Positions 13,834-22,069 of a DNA stretch of 29,691 bases are shown in pieces (position 1 is the stretch's first letter; each line of letters opens with the position of its first letter). The DNA lies in contig JAVBPO010000066.1 of the NCBI GenBank assembly GCA_031549565.1, positions 1-29,691 on the forward strand, read 5' to 3'. Below the pieces are notes generated by a model, which saw only the letters and a program-made list of their open reading frames with translations, did not search any database and was not told the origin of the DNA. A program made the position numbers and the translations under genes. Source of the DNA: JAVBSX01 sp031549565 (GTDB taxonomy: Bacteria; Planctomycetota; Planctomycetia; Pirellulales; Thermoguttaceae).

Positions 13834-15576
13834 ATGCCCAAAATTCTTCCGTGGTTGTCGTTGTTTGCTTTGTTGGTTTCCTCGAATTTCGTGCCGCTTC
13901 GAGCCGCCGAGGAAGCGCCGGTGCTCAAAATCGTTTCCCAGGATGTCGTGACGCCGCAGCAAAAAGAGCTGATCGCAAAGGCGATTCCGACCGAAGCGAT
14001 CGTTTCTCCCCCAAAGCCCCGCAAACTTCTCATCTTTGACACCAACGCGGATTACGGCGGACACGGTTCCATTCCGTACGCCAACGAAGCGTTTCGGCAG
14101 ATGGGAGAAAAAACCGGCGCGTTTCAAACGGTCGTCTCTCACGATCCCCAGGTTTTCCAAGCCGACTCCCTGAAACAATTTGACGCCGTTCTGATGAACA
14201 ACAACGTCGGCAACGTTTTCTCGGATCCGGTGCTGCGCGAGAATCTCCGTAAATTCGTACATCGAGGCGGCGGATTGCTCGGTTTGCACGGAACGACCGC
14301 CGCGTTTCTCAACTGGAGCGGGCCCCGGCAAGGGACGGACGACTGGCCGGAATTCGGCGAAATGATCGGAGGACGCGGAGCCAATCACCGGGAATTCCAG
14401 GAAAAAATCTTCGTCAAAGTCGAAGAGCCGGATCATCCGCTGACTCGCTTTTTCCCGAAAGAAGGGTTTGAATACGTCGACGAATTTTTCCGTGTTTCCG
14501 ACCCGTATTCCCGGGAAAAGCAACGCGTGCTCCTGAGTATCGACAACGCGAAATCGAATCTCGACCGCGAACCTTACGCTGGCGTCAAGGAACGGGCCGA
14601 CGAGGATTACGCGATCGCCTGGGTGAAAAGCTACGGCTACGGACGCTGTTTCTATAGCACCGTCGCGCACAGCCCCAAGGTGTTCTGGGATCCGATGATG
14701 CTTCAATTCTACCTCGCCGCCGTCCAGTTCGCGCTCGGCGACCTGGAAGCGTCGACGCTCCCGTCCGCTTACGCCGATGACACCATTCGGCTGCACGAAA
14801 AGGCCGGTTGGCGTTTGTCCATGCCCGCTTACACGTTCCACCAGTTCTCGCTGTTTGACACCATCGATAAAACCGCCGAACTCGGGCTGCGCTACTGCGG
14901 CGGTTTGAGCTTCCAGAAAGTCGGGGACGGCATCGACAAGTTTTTCGACCCCGCCGTTTTGACCGACGAGGAAATCGCCCGAATCAACGAAAAGCTCCGC
15001 TCGAAAAACGTGAAGATGGTCTCCTATTTTTACGGCGAGATTCCGGGCGACGAAGCGGCTTGCCGCAAAGTGTTCGAGTTCGCGGACAAGTTCGGCATCG
15101 AGACGTTTCTCTCGGAGCCGAAGGTGGAAAGTCTTGACGTGATCGAGCGCGTTTGCGACGAATATGGTATCAACGTCGCGCTGCACAATCACAGTAAAAA
15201 CGAATCGCCGGAATACTGGTCCCCCGAAAAAGTGATGTCGCACTGCAAAAACCGCAGTTCGCGTATCGGCGTTTGCGGCGATATGGGCTACTGGATGCGC
15301 TCCGGGATCGACCCGATCGACGCGGCCCGAACCATCGGGAACCGGCTCATGGTCGTTCAGGTTCACGATCTCGACCAATTTTCCCCCGAGGGAACCGACG
15401 TTCTTTGGGGAGCCGGAATTGGGAAGAACGCTGAATTTTTCCAAGAGCTGTACCGTCTCGGCGTCAAACCGCTCGACGTCGACGTCGAATACTCGAAAAA
15501 CTTCGAGGACAACATGGCGGAATGCCGTCAATGTATCGAATTTTTCAACCGAACCGTTCGTGAGATCACGAAATAA
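13834..15576 (+). CDS. Secreted fusion of ThuA domain and sugar isomerase/epimerase TIM barrel
   Basis: The 580-residue product starts at ATG 13834 (GAGG upstream) with a signal peptide ending near PLRAAEE. Residues about 65-305 are a ThuA/glutamine amidotransferase-like domain, with LLGLHGTTA near 148 and YSTVAHSPKVFWDP near 270. Residues about 320-575 are an AP-endonuclease-2/xylose isomerase-like TIM barrel. Candidate metal ligands are HNH (451-453), Asp 483 in VCGDMG, HD (511-512) and Glu 552 in DVEYS. ThuA is named from trehalose utilisation, and such barrels act on keto or epimerisable sugars. The Tat-exported oxidoreductase gene follows 201 bases later, past a palindromic repeat, and suggests a shared pathway. 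The substrate is unknown. Confidence 0.85.
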   Translation: MPKILPWLSLFALLVSSNFVPLRAAEEAPVLKIVSQDVVTPQQKELIAKAIPTEAIVSPPKPRKLLIFDTNADYGGHGSIPYANEAFRQMGEKTGAFQTVVSHDPQVFQADSLKQFDAVLMNNNVGNVFSDPVLRENLRKFVHRGGGLLGLHGTTAAFLNWSGPRQGTDDWPEFGEMIGGRGANHREFQEKIFVKVEEPDHPLTRFFPKEGFEYVDEFFRVSDPYSREKQRVLLSIDNAKSNLDREPYAGVKERADEDYAIAWVKSYGYGRCFYSTVAHSPKVFWDPMMLQFYLAAVQFALGDLEASTLPSAYADDTIRLHEKAGWRLSMPAYTFHQFSLFDTIDKTAELGLRYCGGLSFQKVGDGIDKFFDPAVLTDEEIARINEKLRSKNVKMVSYFYGEIPGDEAACRKVFEFADKFGIETFLSEPKVESLDVIERVCDEYGINVALHNHSKNESPEYWSPEKVMSHCKNRSSRIGVCGDMGYWMRSGIDPIDAARTIGNRLMVVQVHDLDQFSPEGTDVLWGAGIGKNAEFFQELYRLGVKPLDVDVEYSKNFEDNMAECRQCIEFFNRTVREITK

Positions 15577-15590
15577 TTCGAAGTCCTGGG

Positions 15591-15710
15591 ACCTGGGACC
15601 GCGGGCTTCCAGCCTGCATCTGGGTCGGTAGGCTTCCAGCCTGCCAAGGGTTCGCTACGGGCTGGAAGCCCATAGACCCAGGTGCAGGCAAGATGCCTGC
15701 GGTCCCAGGT
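15591..15710. repeat. ACCTGGGACCGC palindromic repeat
   Basis: The left arm begins ACCTGGGACCGC and reaches CTGGGTC near 15625. The right arm (15675-15710) is its reverse complement, with differences in the middle of each arm. Inner GGCTTCCAGCCTGC blocks and GGGCTGGAAGCC add further pairing. The element of about 120 bases sits between the ThuA/TIM gene and the oxidoreductase gene and carries no ORF. Confidence 0.8.
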
Positions 15711-15777
15711 TTTCGAAACAATCTTATCTCTTCTCTATTGTTACACTTTGAGCTCCTTTATCCGAAAGAGGTAACCC

Positions 15778-17118
15778 ATGACACTATCTTCCTCATTCTC
15801 CCGCAGGCAATTTTTGAAAACGGCCGTCGGCGCGTTCGCCGCTCCGTTGGTCATTCCGGGCACATCGCTCGGGCTCGGCGGGTCCGTCGCGCCGGGCAAC
15901 CGGATCACCGTCGGTTTTTGTGGCGTCGGCTGCATGAATCGCGGACATCTGAACAACACGCTCGGTTACGACGACGTGCAGGTCGTCGCGGTCAGCGATC
16001 CCGACCAATGGCGTCGTGACACCGGCCAAGCGACGGTTGAAGCCCGGTACGCCGACCGCAAGGCCGACGGGAAATTCAACGGCTGTGACGCCTATCGCGG
16101 CTTCCACGAAATGCTCGATCGGCCCGACATCGACGGGTTCGTCATGGCACTAGGCGAACAGTGGCACGGGCCCGCCGTGATCATGGCCGCCAAAGCCGGT
16201 AAGGACATCTACGTCGAAAAACCGAATGCATACACCGTCCACGAAGCGCTCGCCGAAATCGAAGCGGTGCGGCGTCACGGCGTCGTCTGCCAGGTCGGCT
16301 ACCAGCAGCGCAGTTGGAAAAACTTCGAGTACGCCTGCCGCCTGGTGCGCGAAGGGGCACTCGGAAAAATCAGCAACGTCTACACGGTTCATCATGACCC
16401 GTCCATCGAAATCGAACTTCCCGCGGAGCCGACACCACCGACGCTCGACTGGGATCTTTGGCTGGGTCCGGCGCCTTGGCGGCCGTTCAATCACCGGCTG
16501 CATTATCTGGGTAACCCGCTCAATGTAGTGCCATGGTCGTTCTGCAAGGATCTCGGACTCGGCGGCATCGCCAGCGGCAGTTCGCACGCGTTCGACATCG
16601 TTCATTGGGGATTGGGACTGGACACGTCCGGGCCGCTGGAGATCATCCCGCCGCATGAGAAGTGCCCGCTGATCACGTTCAAGTATCCGGGTGATATCAC
16701 GCTCCAGATCGTTCACGGGCGACTCGATCCGAACCTGCACGAAATTCCGAAAGGCTTCGACCCGATCACGAGCGTCCAGGCGTTCGGGGCGGTTTTCGTC
16801 GGCGAACGGGGCTGGATCCACGTTGGTCGCCAAGGCTATTTGAAATGTTATCCCGCCGAAATCGCGAAGGATCGTCCCAGTCGCTACGAGGGGCACAACA
16901 GCCATGTACGACAGTGGCTCGACTGCGTTCGGTTGCGCAAACGGCCCGCCTGCGACGTCGAAATCGGGAGTCATTCGACGATCGACCCGATTCTCGGCAA
17001 CATCGCGTATTGGTTGAACCGCCCCTTGAAATGGGACCCGGTCAAGTATGAATTTCTCAACGACGACGAAGCGAACCGACTCCGAAGCCGGGCGATTCGC
17101 GAACCTTGGACGATTTAA
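15778..17118 (+). CDS. Tat-exported Gfo/Idh/MocA-family oxidoreductase
   Basis: The product is 446 residues. The N-terminus has a twin-arginine signal (SRRQFLK at about 8-14, then a hydrophobic stretch to about 33), so the enzyme is probably exported folded with its NAD(P) bound. The nucleotide-binding loop is VGFCGVGCMNRGH (about 44-56). The family motif EKP is at 147-149. The C-terminal part is the planctomycete-type Gfo/Idh C-terminal domain (LGGIASGSSHAFDIVHWGLG near 260-280). The reaction is probably NAD-dependent oxidation or reduction of a sugar hydroxyl, with an exact substrate that cannot be read. GAGG lies 6 bases before the ATG. Confidence 0.9.
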   Translation: MTLSSSFSRRQFLKTAVGAFAAPLVIPGTSLGLGGSVAPGNRITVGFCGVGCMNRGHLNNTLGYDDVQVVAVSDPDQWRRDTGQATVEARYADRKADGKFNGCDAYRGFHEMLDRPDIDGFVMALGEQWHGPAVIMAAKAGKDIYVEKPNAYTVHEALAEIEAVRRHGVVCQVGYQQRSWKNFEYACRLVREGALGKISNVYTVHHDPSIEIELPAEPTPPTLDWDLWLGPAPWRPFNHRLHYLGNPLNVVPWSFCKDLGLGGIASGSSHAFDIVHWGLGLDTSGPLEIIPPHEKCPLITFKYPGDITLQIVHGRLDPNLHEIPKGFDPITSVQAFGAVFVGERGWIHVGRQGYLKCYPAEIAKDRPSRYEGHNSHVRQWLDCVRLRKRPACDVEIGSHSTIDPILGNIAYWLNRPLKWDPVKYEFLNDDEANRLRSRAIREPWTI

Positions 17119-17139
17119 TTATTCCCGCACTTTCCCGCG

Positions 17140-17163
17140 CTCGGGGCAGGCCCCGGGGCTAAC
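17140..17163 (+). repeat. CGGGGC-AG-GCCCCG hairpin followed by GGGCTAAC, copy 2
   Basis: Same design as 13279-13302: a short GC hairpin with a 2-base loop, then GGCTAAC. The start codon of the HEAT-repeat gene follows after 13 bases, and no SD is present. Confidence 0.65.
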
Positions 17164-17176
17164 ATAAGTTTTCAAT

Positions 17177-19111
17177 ATGACACCTCAATATATTTTTCGA
17201 ATACTCCTTTGTTTCGGCGTCATGGTCTCACCGGCCTTCGCCGACGAACAGTCGGACCGGCTCCAGTCGGTTTTGCAGGCCCCCGACGCATCCCATTACG
17301 CGAAAACACTCGCTTGCAAACAGGCGGCGCAAACCGGTACGAAAGACTGCGTCCCCCTGCTGGCCGCGATGCTCCACGACGAAATGCTGTCCCATCCCGT
17401 CCGGATCGCGCTGCAACAGATACCGGATCCCGCCGCGACGAAAGCACTCTGTGACGCCTTGACCGGCGCCCCGGCCAAGCTTCTTATCGGGATACTCGGT
17501 TCGCTCGGGGAGCGACGCGATTCCGGCGCGGTCGGTGCCATGACGCCGCTACTGGACAGTCCGAACACACAAGTCGTTTACGCCGACGCGGTCGCCTTGG
17601 GTAAAATCGGGTCGGCCGACGCCCTGGACGCCCTGCAAAAACGGTTTGTCGACGCTTCGGCGGACCGGAAACCCCTGTACGTCGACGGCCTTTTGGGTTG
17701 CGCCGAATCACTGCTGAAACGGGGCGACAACGACGCCGCGATCCAAGTTTACACTGGGATTCGCGGGCAAAAAGATATCCCCGTCCCGGCCCGCTGTGGT
17801 GCCATTTACGGCGAACTGCTCGCCCGGGGCGCGGCGTCGGATGCCGTTCTCGACGAAGAAACGGCTTCGCCGGAAGACGGTGCGTTTTACGCCATGATCG
17901 CGGCGGTGCGAGACATTGCCAACAAGGAATTGACGCCGAAACTGTTGGATCGCTATTCAAAAATGGACGTGGATCGTAAAGTCTTGCTGTTGGACGTACT
18001 CGATTGTCGTGCGGATGACGTCGCCCGACCGCTGGTGCTCGAACAGGCGAAAACCGCCGGAGAAGAACGCGTGAAAACCGCCGCGATCGCCGCCTTGGCC
18101 GGCTTGACGGACGCGGACACGCTCGCCTTCCTGCTCGATACGGCCACCGGCTCCGACGAACCGGCCGCGATTGCGGCAAGCGACGCGTTGACCCGGACCA
18201 GCTTTGGAGGAACGGAAACAGCGGTGGTCGAGCGGCTGAAAAAGACAAGCGGCAAGGCGTGTATTCCGCTCATCCAGGTTTGTCGCAACCGAAAAATCGC
18301 GAACTCGACGCCGGTTTTGTTGCCGCTGCTTTCCGATTCGGAAGAATCCGTACGTTTAGCCGCGATCGCGGCGTTGGGCAATACGGTTTCCGGCGAAGAC
18401 ATCGAGGTGCTTTTAGAGCATTTGGTGCACCCGGCGAACGACGTCGAATTCGGTACGGTCGCGGCGTCCTTGAAAGTCGTTTGCCATCGCGCGGTGGATC
18501 CGGAAGCCGTCGCGGAAAAAGTCGCCGCCGTTTACGCAGATTCGTCCCTGAAAAGCAAGTGTGCGCTGCTGGACCTGTTCGGCGCGCTGGGGGGGAAAGT
18601 CGCGATCGAAGCGGTCCGAACGGCGGTCGCCGATCAAACGGTCGAAATTCAGGACACCGCGACGCGCGTTCTCGGCGACTGGCCCGATCCGGACGCCGCG
18701 CCGGTGTTGTTGGAAGTCCTGAAAAGCGACGGCAACCCGAAATTCAAAATTCGGGCGCTTCGCGGTTATATCCGGATCATTCGGCAAATGGACACCTCGA
18801 ACGAACACCGGTTCAATATGTGCATGGAAGCGCTTCCGCTGGCGCAACGGGAAGAAGAAGTCTTGCTGATCATCGACGCGTTGGGCCGAATAACGACGTT
18901 CAGTTCGCTGGAAAAGCTGATCGAGTTTCTCAACAACCCGACTTACGCGAAAGCGGCGTGCGTTCCCGGTTTGAACATCGGAAAAGCGCTGATGACGCAA
19001 GCACCGGAGTACTCGGCCGTCGCGATGCGTAAAATCGTCGAAGTGACCGACAACGACGACGTGAAACGCCAAGCCGAAGAGGTGCTGCGCGCACTGGAAA
19101 AGAAGAACTGA
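17177..19111 (+). CDS. Secreted HEAT-repeat protein
   Basis: The 644-residue product has a signal peptide ending near SPAFADEQ. The rest is alpha-helical with many HEAT/PBS-lyase-type repeats of about 30-35 residues. Examples are VVYADAVALGKIGSADALDA, ERVKTAAIAALAGLTDADTL, ESVRLAAIAALGNTVSGEDI and VEIQDTATRVLGDWPDPDAA. HEAT solenoids bind proteins; no catalytic motif is seen. It may be a scaffold at the envelope. The start has no SD. It is 58 bases from the oxidoreductase stop and 88 bases before the sigma-factor gene, so co-transcription with either is possible. Confidence 0.85.
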   Translation: MTPQYIFRILLCFGVMVSPAFADEQSDRLQSVLQAPDASHYAKTLACKQAAQTGTKDCVPLLAAMLHDEMLSHPVRIALQQIPDPAATKALCDALTGAPAKLLIGILGSLGERRDSGAVGAMTPLLDSPNTQVVYADAVALGKIGSADALDALQKRFVDASADRKPLYVDGLLGCAESLLKRGDNDAAIQVYTGIRGQKDIPVPARCGAIYGELLARGAASDAVLDEETASPEDGAFYAMIAAVRDIANKELTPKLLDRYSKMDVDRKVLLLDVLDCRADDVARPLVLEQAKTAGEERVKTAAIAALAGLTDADTLAFLLDTATGSDEPAAIAASDALTRTSFGGTETAVVERLKKTSGKACIPLIQVCRNRKIANSTPVLLPLLSDSEESVRLAAIAALGNTVSGEDIEVLLEHLVHPANDVEFGTVAASLKVVCHRAVDPEAVAEKVAAVYADSSLKSKCALLDLFGALGGKVAIEAVRTAVADQTVEIQDTATRVLGDWPDPDAAPVLLEVLKSDGNPKFKIRALRGYIRIIRQMDTSNEHRFNMCMEALPLAQREEEVLLIIDALGRITTFSSLEKLIEFLNNPTYAKAACVPGLNIGKALMTQAPEYSAVAMRKIVEVTDNDDVKRQAEEVLRALEKKN

Positions 19112-19199
19112 GAGTGTTTTTCAAAATTCGTGTCACGCGAAGAGAGGTGAGGGACTTCTATTCTATGTTCGTCCTTTACAATTTTACCCGGCAAAACCC

Positions 19200-21893
19200 A
19201 TGCTCTCTTCCGAAACACTTGCGAAAAACATTGAACTGTCCCGGCAGGGGGACAAGGCGGCATACGCCGAAGTCGTGCGGCATTACCAGTCGCTCGTCAG
19301 CGGGATCACGTACAACATGACCGGCGACTTCCACAAATCGGAAGACCTTGCCCAGGAAACGTTTCTGATCGCGTGGAACAAGCTCGGCGAACTGTCGCAC
19401 ACGTCGAACATCACCGGCTGGTTCTGCACGATCGCGCGGAATCTGGCGCACCGTTCGTTCCGCAAGAAGCAGGAAACGCCCGCCGAAACGCTCGACGAGC
19501 GGCCGTCGCAACAACCGGATCCGGCGGACGAATTGTTGCGCAAAGAGCGAAGCGAGCTGATTTGGTCGGCCATCGGCGAGATCGACGAAAAATATCGGGA
19601 AACGCTGATCCTGTATTACCGCGGCGGCGAATCAGTTCGGGCGATTTCGGAAGCGACCGGCGTTTCGGAGGAATCGGTCCGGCAGCGGCTCGTTCGGGCG
19701 AGAAAATCGCTCAAATCGCGGCTCGAAACGCTCATCGGCGACGTGCTGAGCGAAACCGCCCCGGGCGAAACGTTCACGCTTGCCGTTTTGGCAACTTTGC
19801 CGGGCATCGCGATGCTTTCCACCGCCGCCGAAGCGGCAACGGCGACCGGGGCCGTCGCAACCGGAACGGCGGGAACCGCAACGACGGGCAAAGCGGCGGG
19901 AATCGCGGCATTTTGGACGGTTCTTGGGCCGCTTGCGTATTTTCTCGGGATGTTTTCGTTCGCTTGGACGACGATGTGGGCATCTGTTCGCAACTCCCCC
20001 ACATTGGGCAGTCGGCGATTTCGCGTGTACAATCTGTTTTTTGGTGTGTTGGTTTTCATCCCGTTTTGTTTCCTCTTGGGGGGAGCTGCCGGCGTTTGGG
20101 CTACGTATATTCCCAAAATCGCCGAAGCGCAGGGTATTCCATTGTCGGGCGCATTTTCTCAAATTCTGATGATTACCTTGTTGTCGGGGTTGGTTCCGCA
20201 AATCTACGTGCGCCGTAATTTGCGTCTTTTCAAGCAAGTGGTCCTCCACGATCTCGGTTTAGCCGGTTTCCCGGGAGAATTGTATTCCATTTCGGATATC
20301 GTGCAAGTTTTTCATCGGTCGATCATCGCTTCTATGCTGTTTTTGGAAACATTGTTTGGACTTGCGATCGTTTTGCCCGCCACGGACGAATCCGCTAATC
20401 TGCTTTACCTCGGCTGTGCGTTCGGTATCTTCGCTTTGTTCTGCTTATTATGGTTCGGATTTTACTTATTTGGACAACAGCTCATCCGAATTTGTCGTAC
20501 GAAAGAGGAATTTCTCGCAGCGTCTCCTTTGGTCAACGACCCGTTTGGAATCGCACTGGGGAAAACATTGATCAGTCCCGGCTCTATTGAAAACCTGAAA
20601 CAAGCCGGGCCGATGGGATATGTCGCAAAATTCACGTTGGTCGCGCTCACTTTGGCTGCCGTTTGGTTTTTGACTGTGTTCATCGATTGGAGCCGCCGCC
20701 CGATTCCGACGGGAATATGCGTTGCTTTGGGCGTTTTGTTCCTGTGGTGGTATAGCAGAATCATGAAAAGGTCCGCGAATATTAGTAAAAAATCACTTAA
20801 TAATTCACTCTTTTTTCTGGCAGACGCCGTGCTTATTACCTTGATTGGCGTTTTTCAAAGTCCGGAAGGAGCGCTCGTTTCCTTTTACTCGGATGCGATC
20901 ACGGGGCAAACTCGTGGCGTTCATTCGGCGTTTATGAGTATTTGCATGCTTTGCGGAGCGTGTTACTTCCTGATGGGAATCTTCTGTTTCATTCAATATC
21001 GTTTTCGTCTCGCGGGTTCAGATGATGTCAAATGCAAAATCAACGGAAAGGAATTCGACGAAACGCGACTTCAAGAGGCGATTGCCCGATATACGCCTGA
21101 AGAAACCGGCGAACGAATTAGCGACGAATCCTTGAAATTGTCGAAGAAATGGTGTGCGGTTTTCGCTGCTTACGGAATCATAATTCTTGCCGTTTTTTGG
21201 CTTGTCGCGATGTTTCCCGAAAAGATCATCGGTCAAACAGCGTTGCGTATGAAATACGTTCGCAACCATAATTACACGGCCCTGATCGCGTTGGAACCGA
21301 ACAATCCGATTTTTTATTACGAGCGAGGCTGCCGGGAATTCAATCCGGAAAAAGCGCTCGCCGACTTTGACGCCGCGATCCGATTGAATCCGAACTATGT
21401 GGAAGCGTACGTCAAACGAGCGGAAACGTATAAAGATTGGGATGTTCGCAAAGCCAACGGCTTCGTGATGGCCGAGCCAGGCATGACCCCCCGGCTGGAA
21501 AAAGCCCTTGCCGATTGTAATAAGGCGATTGAGTTGGATCCGAAAAACGACAAAGCCTGGACCGTCCGCGCCGACGTATACGTCCATCTCGGCGATTTTG
21601 ACGCCGCGATCGCCGACGCCGACCAAGCGATTCACTTGAAGAACGTCGGCGATAACTATGTGCGTCGTGCGGTTGTTTACGCGAGCAAAAACGATTACGC
21701 CCAGGCGGTCGCCGATTGCACGACCGCGATCCGGCTCCAGGAGGAGCAAGCGGCGGTTTACGGTGCGGAAAACACGGAAATCCATCGAACGTTTGCCGAT
21801 CTCGCGAAACCGATGTACTGGCTTCGCGCCGGTTTTTACGACAAGCTCGGCGAAAAAGAGAAAGCGGCGGCGGACCGGGCGAAAGCGAAATGA
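19200..21893 (+). CDS. ECF sigma factor fused to a polytopic membrane domain and TPRs
   Basis: In this 897-residue product, residues about 15-90 are sigma region 2 (DLAQETFLIAW at 49-59), and about 120-178 are region 4, including IDEKYRETLILYY and the helix-turn-helix ISEATGVSEESVRQRLVRAR. An Ala/Gly/Thr-rich linker follows (190-235). About ten hydrophobic helices lie near 236-258, 277-303, 316-336, 374-394, 402-426, 475-495, 503-518, 537-552, 577-600 and 651-673. The tail (about 685-897) has at least three TPRs, e.g. ALADFDAAIRLNPNYVEAYV and AIADADQAIHL. Planctomycetes are known for ECF factors with long C-terminal extensions. The tail probably tethers and controls the sigma domains, replacing a separate anti-sigma factor. 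No anti-sigma gene is adjacent. No SD precedes the start. Confidence 0.85.
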   Translation: MLSSETLAKNIELSRQGDKAAYAEVVRHYQSLVSGITYNMTGDFHKSEDLAQETFLIAWNKLGELSHTSNITGWFCTIARNLAHRSFRKKQETPAETLDERPSQQPDPADELLRKERSELIWSAIGEIDEKYRETLILYYRGGESVRAISEATGVSEESVRQRLVRARKSLKSRLETLIGDVLSETAPGETFTLAVLATLPGIAMLSTAAEAATATGAVATGTAGTATTGKAAGIAAFWTVLGPLAYFLGMFSFAWTTMWASVRNSPTLGSRRFRVYNLFFGVLVFIPFCFLLGGAAGVWATYIPKIAEAQGIPLSGAFSQILMITLLSGLVPQIYVRRNLRLFKQVVLHDLGLAGFPGELYSISDIVQVFHRSIIASMLFLETLFGLAIVLPATDESANLLYLGCAFGIFALFCLLWFGFYLFGQQLIRICRTKEEFLAASPLVNDPFGIALGKTLISPGSIENLKQAGPMGYVAKFTLVALTLAAVWFLTVFIDWSRRPIPTGICVALGVLFLWWYSRIMKRSANISKKSLNNSLFFLADAVLITLIGVFQSPEGALVSFYSDAITGQTRGVHSAFMSICMLCGACYFLMGIFCFIQYRFRLAGSDDVKCKINGKEFDETRLQEAIARYTPEETGERISDESLKLSKKWCAVFAAYGIIILAVFWLVAMFPEKIIGQTALRMKYVRNHNYTALIALEPNNPIFYYERGCREFNPEKALADFDAAIRLNPNYVEAYVKRAETYKDWDVRKANGFVMAEPGMTPRLEKALADCNKAIELDPKNDKAWTVRADVYVHLGDFDAAIADADQAIHLKNVGDNYVRRAVVYASKNDYAQAVADCTTAIRLQEEQAAVYGAENTEIHRTFADLAKPMYWLRAGFYDKLGEKEKAAADRAKAK

Positions 21894-21956
21894 AGCCGCG
21901 ACGAAAACAGCCGTTAACGGCGCTTGCACCCCCAGAGGACGATGTACTCGAGATCC

Positions 21957-21984
21957 TTGTCGCGGCGGCTGTAACCGTTACAAT
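21957..21984 (+). promoter_or_regulatory. araA promoter with overlapping operator palindrome
   Basis: The -35 TTGTCG is at 21957-21962 and the -10 TACAAT at 21979-21984, with a 16-base spacer. The dyad TGTAAC-C-GTTACA (21970-21982) covers the spacer end and half of the -10 box, the place where a repressor would block RNA polymerase. The half-sites resemble LacI-family operators, but the regulator is not in the window. Confidence 0.5.
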
Positions 21985-22014
21985 TCATAAAAATCGTCGG
22001 GTACACCGTTTGAT

Positions 22015-22054
22015 GTTCCGCAAGTTACGCTTCGCTTCACGTGCGGCTCTTTTT
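22015..22054 (+). terminator. GTTCCGCAAG...TGCGGCTCTTTTT hairpin, copy 1
   Basis: CCGCAAGT and ACGTGCGG pair with one mismatch around a 13-base loop, followed by CTCTTTTT. It could end the transcript of the sigma-factor gene, but it also lies after the araA promoter and 15 bases before the araA ATG, so it could act as an attenuator. A sequence relative lies upstream of the HzsA-like gene. Confidence 0.5.
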
Positions 22055-22069
22055 CAACAGATACCAACC

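Noticed and set aside
13585..15531. 648-codon minus-strand frame opposite the ThuA/TIM gene
   Set aside because: It overlaps two well-supported genes and shows no domain, and its composition (Val, Arg, Phe, His) is that of an antisense shadow.
21716..22069. Extended N-terminus for araA (open frame from 21716)
   Set aside because: It overlaps the end of the sigma-factor gene and runs through a promoter and hairpin. Family length and the diagnostic N-terminus place the start at 22070.
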